DNA from: Ailanthus altissimus
Taxonomy: Eukaryota > Streptophyta > Magnoliopsida > Sapindales > Simaroubaceae
Assembly (NCBI GenBank): GCA_946807835.1
Contig: OX327697.1
Span: 23,012,001-23,076,000 of the forward strand
Direction: 5' to 3'
DNA: 64,000 bases
The translations under genes and the position numbers were made by a program. Under the pieces are notes generated by a model. That model worked only from the letters and a program-made list of their open reading frames with translations, had not been told where the DNA came from and did not search any database. How positions within the stretch are numbered: the first letter of the stretch is position 1; the number at the start of each line of letters is the position of its first letter. This document shows, in pieces, positions 12,470 through 22,567 of this stretch.

Positions 12470-14636
12470 TGTTGGAATTTATGCTCACCTATCATTTCAT
12501 TGTTGTATGAATATTTTATTTTATAATATTTATACAATACACCTTTTGTTAAATCGCTAATTACAATAATTAAAATAGTTCAATGCTTGTGACACTACAA
12601 ACATTATATGATCTAAAAGAGTTCAGATTTAGTCTAAAGAAGTTTAAATCAATGTTAAGAATTAGCAACGCCGAAAACTATAAATGCTAAAGAGTTAACA
12701 TGTTGTAATAATCAGTAAAGTCTAAAAGTTTGAACCTTGTCTGTAACAGTACAAAGTCCTGAGAATACACTAGTACTAACATAATTGTAAGAGTTGCAAT
12801 AGGTGTTAAGAAATATTATTATGCAAGTCTATTCTCAAATTATATGTTCCTAATCTTATTCACAGATGTGAGCTAATCATGAGCTTACTGGAAGTTTGTA
12901 TATCATACAGGTGTTCAGTAAGTACCCAATACTGAACAGACTTAACAAGGACCTTAATAGACATCCTATGAATACCACAATGGGCTTGTAAGTAATCCAT
13001 CATACTTTGGTTCCACACTTGTCACAGACCTTTCATGGTGTAACTGCTGGGTATAGTCTGATGCTTATAGTGTCTAGTGTGTACAGATATGAGATTCGTC
13101 AACTCACATAGATGAGTTATATATCAGGATGCTCCGATATTGTATCTTAGAAAGTCTTATGGCCATAAGCAACTAACCTGAGAAAAGAGTTTCCCACATG
13201 GTTAAACAATATTGTAAAAGTGTTTGTATATATTGTTTATCAAGATACGTGCTTGGAGATAAGTTCGCAGATGAGCACATAAGGATTTGACGGTGATGAT
13301 CTATATCCCCGCTCTTCTAGGATATGATTGGTGAAAGGATTATACGTATGCGCTATGACCTTAACTTGTATGGTCTACTGCGCTGATTTGTAATATCCAT
13401 GACGTGTGCGGGAAACATCGATCTCGAACTCACAGAATAGTTCTGTTTGACAAATCAGGAGTTAACCTAGAGAGTTTTGTAATATGAAATGTAGTCGTTA
13501 TGTACTGGGGCAACATACCGAATTGAATGGTTTGATCTAATACATTCTAGCAGACCGAACATTTACTTCAGTCTTCCTCCGTCCGTGCACGTGTCAAGAC
13601 TTAAAAGTTAAGTACATCAATTAGCTAACAATTAATTATTGACTAATGGAATGTTGACACATAGCACATTATGGGCAAATTATTGTTTGACTTAAAAATT
13701 ATCAAAATGACCGTATTTGTTAGATAAATAAGATCATTATTTTATTCATTAAAATTTTATTGAATAAAATAATAATAATAATAATATATTATATTATTAT
13801 TTAAATAGAAGTCAAACAATTCATTTTATAATCAAATTGGCATTTGTTTATACTATAATTTAATATGATTAAATTATTTAATTAATATTGATTAAATGAT
13901 AAATTAAATGCAAATGGATTGCATTAATAAATGGTGGACCGGACATGTTTCTTACTAATGAGAGAGTGTTTCTCATTTGGCCTAGATTTAGGCCAAGTTC
14001 ATCTAAATAATTTTTCATTTTGTTTTGTTTTCATTTAGTTTATTGTAAACAATAATAAACAAAATACTAATGGTAAACATTGACCATAATAATGGAGGCC
14101 ATTGTGTAATAAAGTGGGACAAGTGTTGTCCATTAAGTGAAAAACAAATAAATGAACAATATGTTGCCCAATTTTGTGAATGATTCGACTAAGGCATTTT
14201 GGAAAGAGAAGTGTGAAAATTTGGCTAAGTGTTAAGGAAAAACTCTTAAGTGTTGAGAGCTTAAAATACACTTTCTCTATTCTTATTCATTTTGGCCATT
14301 TATATTACAAGGTAGAAACTAGGATTCAAGTGTTGAATTCTTTGTTGGAAAAGCTGCTATTCTAGCTTCCTCAAGCCCACCGTGTTGAGGAGTTAGAATT
14401 ATGAAAGAGTTGCTTCAAGGCAGGTACTCTGGATCGACGAAAAATTAAAGACGTGTCAAGGTATTAAATTCTCAATTTTTATGTAGTTTACATTTATGAG
14501 ATATATATAAAACATATTGTGTTTATTATTAGGAAATTAGTATTCCGCTCATCCGTTGTGCATATATGTATGTGATATGTATGCAAATTTGAAAACAAAC
14601 CCACATGCATACACTATAAGTTTAAAATCATTCACA
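12470..14636 (+). repeat. Element A 5' LTR
   Basis: It starts tgttggaattt and ends ttcaca, two bases before the primer-binding site. Compared with the 3' LTR it lacks about 70 bp (near 12870) and about 57 bp (near 12980), so the two copies have aged apart since insertion. A block around 12998-13041 is shared with the LTRs of C and E. Confidence 0.88.
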
Positions 14637-14639
14637 AAA

Positions 14640-14651
14640 TGGTATCAAAGT
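14640..14651 (+). other. Element A primer-binding site
   Basis: tggtatcaaag, matching the 3' end complement of initiator tRNA-Met with few changes, starts 3 bases after the LTR end. It would prime minus-strand DNA synthesis. Confidence 0.75.
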
Positions 14652-15896
14652 AGTTTTGAGTTGATATTGGGTGTTAATGTAAGTGTGAAATTGTTGTTGG
14701 TGATGTTCTGGTGCTCAAATGGTGCATTTCAAGTTGTTGAAATGGGTATACCAAGGTGGGGAGCACTGGAGCACCACGGCCATAGGAGCTGAGCGCCGTG
14801 GCAATAGGGATTTTTCCCCAGCGCTGGGTAGTTGGTGCCGCGGCGCTGAGGCCTTAAAGCCCTAGCACTGCAACGCTAGGCAATGAGCATTGCGACATCT
14901 AGGTTCTGACTTGGACGCTGCAGCACCTCGCTTTGGGTGCCACAAAACTGGAGGTTACCTCCAGCGCCGCAGCGCCCAGGTTCTGACTTGGGCATCACGG
15001 CACTTGTGGCTATGCCCCTCGGTGCCACTGCACAATGAACCCAGCACCGTGGCATCGACGACACTCACTCTAATTTTTTTTTAAATTGTTTAAAATATTA
15101 ATTTTTAATCATGTGGGGGTCATGAGATACAATCATAAGAGTTATTAAGTTATATTATAAATCAAAATTTTTTTTTTTTGTGTTGTAACTACAATAAGAG
15201 CCCTACTGGTGAGGGTTAGTTGTGTTTACACAGAAATAAATGTCTGATTGAGAATTACCTCCTAATGAGATGGGGACTAAGTCTTTGAAAAATCTCTCTT
15301 AATCATATTGAACAATATTATATAATGAGATAATGTTTTATTGATGATTCGTCTTGTCAATACGGTGTTAGCTATATCATATCGATCTTTCCCAATATCG
15401 CTACAGTGTAAGGGATTTGGTCAGTATGATTTAGACTATGCCAGTTAAATATGAAATGAGGTAAATATATACAAAAGTATTGCCTTAGATCGCTACAGTG
15501 TATGGGTAGTATCAGTAGCATATATTTGATCATTGACAAGTTACACTAAATCGCTATAGTGTGCAGATAAGGTGTATTTAGGATTAGGAATAGGAGTTGT
15601 ATGAGATGGAATTGACAAAAGTTGTCTACCTATTAGGTTTACAAAGGCCTAGATCGCTACAGTGTACGATTCGAGTAAAATGTTAATGGGGTCCACTTTT
15701 CGCTGTATAGTTTAAAATTGTTTAAACTATCGTTATTCTATTTTGAGAGATTAAAGGTATTATGTAAAATAGTGGGGGGACATTTTAAATAAAAAAATGT
15801 ATAAACGTTATACCCATTATTTAAAATGCATTATTAGCGATTTAATAATACTTTTCGTTTACATCTCCTAATATTATTTTATTTGACTTGTCAATG
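14652..15896 (+). other. Element A untranslated leader with GC island and four-copy motif
   Basis: This is the region between the primer-binding site and gag. The first part (about 14750-15062) is a strikingly GC-rich patch built from imperfect gcgccgtggc/agcgctg-type repeats. The second part holds four copies of atcgctacagtgta-like 14-mers at 15397-15410, 15489-15502, 15550-15563 and 15653-15666. The same arrangement, with a different motif version, occurs in element C. Short open frames inside the GC island are by-products of its composition. Confidence 0.7.
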
Positions 15897-18800
15897 ATGT
15901 CCTCTTCAAATCCCTTGTTGTGCATATTGGATGCACACCAACTCAAAGATGTCGAGAATTTCTCTGACTAGTAAATGAATCTCAAAATTGTTCTAGATTT
16001 AAAAAGATTGGGATATGTTATTGACTAGAAGATGCCTAGAGGTGTTTCAGAGGATGCCACGCAAGAAGAAAATGTGACATATCAGAAATGGTTGGATGAT
16101 AATTTAAAAGTCAAATCTTACATCCTCGCCTCCATGACCACTGAGCTGCAGAGGGAGCATGTCCATATGGACAGTGCCAACAGCATTATACTCAATCTTA
16201 GGGAACTCTTTGGTCACCGACCCCAAGTTGAGAACTATAGGGTTGCCAAAGGGTTTTTTAGGCTAGACTCCCTGAAAGGAGTCCAGTGAGTCCTTATGTT
16301 CTCAAGATGATGGGATTAATTGAGAGGCTTGAGTCCATGGACATCTCTCTAAGTAATAACTTGGGGAATAGTTTAATTCTCTAGTCACTGCCTAAGTTAT
16401 TTGCAGAGTTCATCATGAATTTTAATATGCAAGGAATGATCCCTACTTATGTTGATTTTTATAACATATTGAAGACAACAGAGGAGGACATGCATAAAAG
16501 AGGCTCGACCTTCTTTATCTATGGTGCTTCATCTTTGACCTTAAAGGCTTCTAGCAAGTCTAAATGGAAGAAGAAAAAAAAAAGTGAGGCATACACCCCA
16601 GATGGGTCCTCAATAGCGATAGATATCCAAGTCAGTAGAGAAACCAAAAACGAAAGGAAAATGCTTTCATTACGGTGAGGATGGACACTGAAAACGAAAC
16701 TGCCCCAAATACTTTACCATTGTGAAGAAAACTCCATTAGGTATTTTTTTTTTCCAATTATTGACATTTCTTTAGCATTTGATGCTAGTATTGGTTGGGT
16801 ATGAGATACCAAAAGTCCTTCTCACATCTACAATATGTTGTAGGGTCTCAAGGAAGTTAAACTGCTTTAATTAGGAGAAGTGCAGCTTCAAGTAAGAAAT
16901 GGCGATCTCCTACGAGTCGAGACTATAGGACATTATAATTTAATTCTTCCTTGTAATAAAACTGTTGTACTTCATAATTGTTGTTTTGTACCTGCTATGA
17001 TCAGACAAATTATCTCTCTTCCTGTACTTGACAATGAAAGGTATCATATATATATTAAGAACTGCTCCTTATATTTATGTGATATGTTTGATATTTTATT
17101 AGCTGAGTGTCAGTTAATTAATAGGCATTATTTTTTGGGTACAATGAGAAATGTCATGAATGTATAGGGTAGCACTAGTAATAATGCATAAGCTTTGAAT
17201 GATACGAAATTGTGGCATGTGAGATTGGGCCTATAATTGTAGTAACCAGTATTTACAACCGGTAATAATAAATATTTATATATGTATAAATATACGTATT
17301 TTATTTGTATGTGGGGGATATTTGATTTATATATTGTTATTAGTAGTGTTTGTATAGGTTAAGGTCATACTATTAACATTGGGTTTAATTGCAAGACTTT
17401 AGATTTATTTTAGGGACCAAATTGTAATACTTTAAAAGTTTTGGGGGTAAATTCGTAAATACCAAAAATTAACCACTTAGTATAAAAATACACTTTTAAA
17501 AACCCTAATTCTCTCATTTTGGTCGAGCTACCCATTTTTAGAGAGAGAAGAGACAAATAAAGGAGAGAGAAAGAGAAGAAGAAGAAGAAAAAGAAGAAGA
17601 AATTGAAATTTTGGATCTTTAGAGGTATATCACAACTAATTATCAATTTATTGGTGTTAATTAAGTTAATTTCTTTAAGTTTTGATTTCTGGAAATATGT
17701 ATAATTAAGGATTTGTTGTGTATTTCGTAAGATCATATGAGAATTGATGATGATCTATAAGATAGTTTGATAAATCATGATGAATTATGGAATTTCTGCT
17801 GGATAACCTCTTGATCTAGGAATTTTATAAATTGTTGTGATTCGATTCTGATTTTGAATTTTGAGTATATGAAATTAGACATGTTAAGGATCATCTGAGA
17901 CTTTGAATCGATTGAAAATTCTGGAAATTGAATTTATAGTGAATTTACCAAAATGACCCTGAAATTCTGGAAATTTCCTGTGTAAACAGTATAGTACAGT
18001 GAAAAATAATTTTTTTTCCTACTGAATGATCTTCAAAAATTATGAATTTGTGGAATATGATAATTTTATATGTCTAATATGATATACTCGGAATTAAGAA
18101 TTTAGATCAATGTGGTTGAAGTGTTATGAATTTCTAAAGTGTATCAACTCATTGCAGTATTTGATTAACAGATTTTTTAAAGTTATACAATAAAATAGTT
18201 TTAAAATACTTTTGGCAGTGATTTGGAAGTGAAATATTTATCATGGACTGAGATATGTGTTAAGAGTAATTATATGGTAGTTTTATAATTTTTGAGTTAG
18301 TATATGATTTTATAAAATTGGGATATTGAATACTGTTCAGTAAGTATCTTGATCCTGTCAGGTTTGTAGTTTGGATTCGATGGTGTGTATGGAATAGATT
18401 GTGTAGGAAATTTGATATAATATTCATATATAAGAAGGATATATGAGTCAAGAATGGTATATTCTGATTTTGGAGTAATTGGACATCATTTGATGTATTA
18501 GAAATTTTTGTTAAGTGTAAGTGGTCAGAATGACAGGTTTTGAGAAACCAAATATTTAGACCAATTTGATGTGATAAATGCATTGTGTATAATTTTGTAA
18601 GCTATTTAAAGTATTTTGTGTGAATTGTGAGGCTTATGAAAGGATTAATCTCCATTGATAGGTTAAGGAGATTTAAGCCTTGTAGCTGAAAGTGTTAAGA
18701 GGTAAGTATACTAGACTTTTTACTGAAATCACAATAAGCATAGTAATTGTTTTGTATGATTTTGCAAATGGGGTTAAGAATATGTTTATGTTATGTCAAA

Positions 18801-21800
18801 GTATATTTTGATATGAAATGTGAATATATGTTTCTGAATGTGAGCATTGACATTGAGCATGGACATACATGTGTTTTTGTAAGTGAGCTTTCAAAATAAG
18901 ATGTGTTTAATAAAGAAAGCTTTTGAAGTGTAATATGTCCATGAGAAATATTTTATATTTTGAGGGTACTTGAACTCACTGTTAACTTAGTAGGCATTTT
19001 ATGTGATTTGTGGAGCCTTTATGTATGGCCTTTCCTTTGGGATTGGTATATGTTATATGTTCCGTATGTAGGGAGGATCCTATTGGTACCTAAAGGAAGA
19101 GTGAGTCATCACATTCGTGTGGTGGCGTATTGGTGCATGTGAGAGGATTCACCGATGATCAGGGTGAGGGTTTGGCTTTTACCTTCGGGCATAAGCATTA
19201 TATATGTGTTATTCAAGACCTCACTTGTACTATTCCTCTCATACGGTATGTCACCTACGAGTGACATTTGGCTCATTATGTGATATGTGATATGTAAGTC
19301 CTACTAAGTAGTAGTTGAGTGATGGTATTCCTATTATGTGTTTTGAAAGAATGTGTAAGGGCTTACATGATATGCGATTTGATAAGATTATGATTTTGAT
19401 TGATCACAGCATATCATACATATGCATTGTGTACATATATGTATTTGTATTTGATATATGAAAAACTAGTATGCTTACTGAGTTTTATACTCATTATAGT
19501 TTATGGTGATTTTAGGTAAATAAGGTACATGTGTGCTTAGCGGATTTGGCAAGGCTTCTGCTGTTCCTTGGGTTCCCTAAGTTGTTAGGTTGTTAAGTGT
19601 TTCATTTGGGGACACGTGGGATAAGATATTTGATTTATCCCTAGTGAATAAATACTTATGTATTATTTTATTGTGTGTGGTTGGATTTAGTTTAAGTTTC
19701 ACCAAGTGTAGTAATGGATTGATTTTAAGTAAGAATTTGCAATGAATATATTCTGGGCTTCCGGTAATAAAGTTGCTACTGGTGACGTAGTAGAGTGTTA
19801 ATCTCTGAGAAAACTCTGCGTATCTCCGGTTTACTAATTGTCCCAGTCATAATTCAATTACTATAATTCTGAAAGAAATTAAAATGAATGTTTAAGTATT
19901 ATTGAATGAATGTAAGTGATGTCGTGTGTCAGATCTTTTGGGTCTGGGGCGTGACAATATAGATGTGAGACGCCTAACTCGTTTGATTAAGGATGGTCGG
20001 ATACTTGATTTGACCATAGAACCTTACCCAATTTGTAAATCTTTTATTTAAGGAAAAATGACTAAATCTCTATTCACTGGTGTTAGACACCATGCCACTG
20101 GTTTATTGAAACTAGTGCATAATGATGTATGCGGTCCAATTAATCATGCTGCAATGAGTAGATTTTGATACATTGTAACCTTTATTAATGATTTATCACG
20201 ATACGGGTATGTGTTTCTTATGAAACACAAGTCAGAAACCTTTGAAAAGTTCAAAGAGTTTAGACTTGAAGTAGAGAAACAAACTGGCATGTATGTTATA
20301 TGCCTTCGATTACATCGAGGTGGTGAGTACATGAGCAGTGAATTCTCTGATTATTTAAAGGAGAATAGAAATCTAGCTCAGTATAGTTTTCCAGGTACTT
20401 CGTAATATAATAGGGTGTTAGAGATGAGGAATTAGACTTTATTAGATATGGTTCGATTGATGATGAGCTTTACCGATCTACCTGAATATCTTTGGGGTTA
20501 TGCATTGAAAACTACTGCTCATTTATTAAATAGTGTTCAATCTAAAACTGTTTCAACTACTCCATATGAGATGTTGAATGGTAAGAAACAAAGTCTTAAA
20601 TACTTTAAGATTTGGGATATCCTGCTTATGTAAAAGTTACACAATATGATAAACTTGCACCCGGGGGGTGGGGGGGTACAAGTATCGATGCGTTGGGTAT
20701 CCTAAGAATTCAATGGAATACTAGTTCTGTGATCTCGAAGAGCGAAATGTGTTCGTTTCTTGATATGCCACTTTTCTTGAGAAAGAGTTTCTCATAAATC
20801 ATGGGGGTTGTAGAAAGATTGAGCTTGATAAAGCCAATCAAAATGAAGATGGACCCAAATTGGAACCTCAAGATCAACTGAACGGAGTACCTTTAACACA
20901 CCCTCTACGTAGGTCCAAAAGGATGTCCAAGCTACTTACTAAGTATGGTCAGATACCTGAAGGTGTACTTGGAGTTTTCTTAATGAAAGAAAATGATCAT
21001 TTGACTATAAAGATGCAATGTTAGACATCGACTCAGAAAAATGGAAGGAAGCCATGAAATCTAAAATTGACTCAATTCATCACAATAAAGTCTGAGACTT
21101 GGTTGAGCTTCTCGAAAGAATAGTTTTTATTGATTGCAAATGGATTTATAAGCGGAAGTATGAGCTCGATGGGAAGGTAGAGACCTTCAAAGCCTGACTA
21201 GTTGCAAAAGGTTATTCTTAACAATCTAGAATCCATTATGAGGAAACATATGCACCAGTAGCGATGTTGAAGTCAATATGGATTTTATTGGCCATTACTG
21301 CATATTATGATTATGAGATACGACAGATGGATCTAAAGATAGTATTCTTGAATAGATATCTCAATGAAGAGATATATATGGAACAAGCTGAAGGTTTTGC
21401 ATCCAGCCTATCCACGAGTCTAGTATGCAAACTGAAGAAGTCCATTTATAAGCTTAAGCAGGCTTCCTGGAGTTGAAACCTTCATTTTGATTAGGTAAAC
21501 AAAGGGTCTAGATTCATAAACAATGATGAGAAAACTTGTATGTATAAAAAGGTCAGTGAGAGTATGATAATCTTCATGGATGACATACTAATCATTGAAA
21601 ATGATATCGGTATGTTATAATTAGTCAATAGTTCTTTAAATAAGAACTTCTCCATAAAGGACTTAGGAAAGACTTCCTATATACTGTGTATAAAACTTTA
21701 TAAAGATAAAGTTAGGAAGTTGATAGGACTTTCTCAATCATCATACATTAATAGTGTCCTAAACAGGTACAATTTTACTAACTGTAAGACAGCTAATGTA

Positions 21801-22553
21801 CCTTCTAGACATGACATTCATCTTTTGAGGAAAATATCTCCTTAAACGAAAGATGGAAGAGTTAAAATGCCTAAAATACCATATGCATCAGTTGTAGATA
21901 GCCTAATGTATCCTATGATGTGTACTAGACATTAAATCAACATGACTGTAAGTATTATTAGTCGGTATCAATTTGATCTAAGTGATAGCCATTGGATAAT
22001 TGTCAAACATGTCCTTAAATACCTTAAGGATACAAAGGAAAAGTTTCTAATTTATGGAGAAAGTGACTTGCAGGTTAGGGGATATACATATTCAGACTTC
22101 CAATTTGACCCAGATGATAGAAAGTCTACATCTAGATATGTGTTTATCCTCAACGATGCTGCAGTGAGTTGAAGAAGCACCAAACATGGATCCACAGCTG
22201 ATTCAACAACGGAAACGAAATATATTACAGGCTCTGAGGCAGCAAAGGAAGCAGTGTAGATACGTAAGTTTGTCGCCGAGCTCAGGATTGTCCCAAGTTT
22301 GATGAATTTTTTTATTCTGCGATAATAACGGGGCCATTGCACAATCAAAAGAGCCAAAAGTACACAAGAGATCTAAACATATGGAAAAAAATACCACATA
22401 ATTAGAGAAATCTTAGTTATAAGAGATGTAATAATTTGTAGAGTTGACTCTATAAATAATGTGGCAGACCCACTAACTAAGGCGTTAACTCCAAAGGTGT
22501 TTGAGAAACACGTGGAGTCTATGAGTATAAGATACCACTATAAATGGCACTAA
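15897..22553 (+). pseudogene. Element A gag-pol, broken copia polyprotein
   Basis: The order is: gag (from ATG 15897, stop at codon 25, continuing at 15972-16740); degenerate zinc knuckle (16662-16700); protease (about 16780-16880); GAG-pre-integrase (16880-17200); solo LTR L1; integrase core (19957-20640); RT (21000-21750); RNase H (to the stop at 22551). In the knuckle the second Cys is Tyr. The second catalytic Asp of the integrase DDE set reads His (LRLHRGGEY). The RT YVDD box reads FMDD. There are many in-frame stops and a frameshift near a G-run at 20661-20677. Most stops can be explained by C-to-T or G-to-A changes, as expected of a long-methylated element. It is non-functional. Confidence 0.85.
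17238..19956 (+). mobile_element. Family L solo LTR, copy L1 (2.7 kb)
   Basis: It starts tgtagtaacc and ends gggcgtgaca, and is colinear with L2 (40139-42913) and the reverse complement of L3. It interrupts the integrase of A; the flanking 5-mers ataat and atata are an imperfect duplication. No internal coding region exists, so it is a solo LTR left by recombination. A TATA box (tataaaaat, 17481-17489) is followed about 50 bp later by a GA-rich tract (about 17539-17601), which would suit a transcription start region. A perfect 7-bp inverted repeat with a 6-nt loop lies at 19248-19267. Confidence 0.85.
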
Positions 22554-22567
22554 AACAAGTGGGAGTT

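Noticed and set aside
14556..15084. Overlapping open frames on both strands in the GC island of element A
   Set aside because: Low stop frequency follows from the GC-rich repeat composition. The region is the untranslated leader between primer site and gag.
15397..15666. Four regularly placed 14-mers as a CRISPR-like array
   Set aside because: Spacing is uneven (92, 61, 103), the repeats are short, the host is a plant and the stretch is a retrotransposon leader.
17410..17736. 108-codon minus-strand frame with a Phe-rich run
   Set aside because: It is the antisense of the GA-rich tract in solo LTR L1; composition alone explains it.
18260..18583. 107-codon minus-strand frame with a close counterpart at 54964-55284
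   Set aside because: The frame recurs because both regions are copies of the L LTR (in L2 it is broken). No domain or codon signature supports translation.
20661..20677. G-run as a G-quadruplex or programmed frameshift site
   Set aside because: There are only two runs of G, and the host gene is already broken by many stops. It is more likely a slippage mutation or sequence error.
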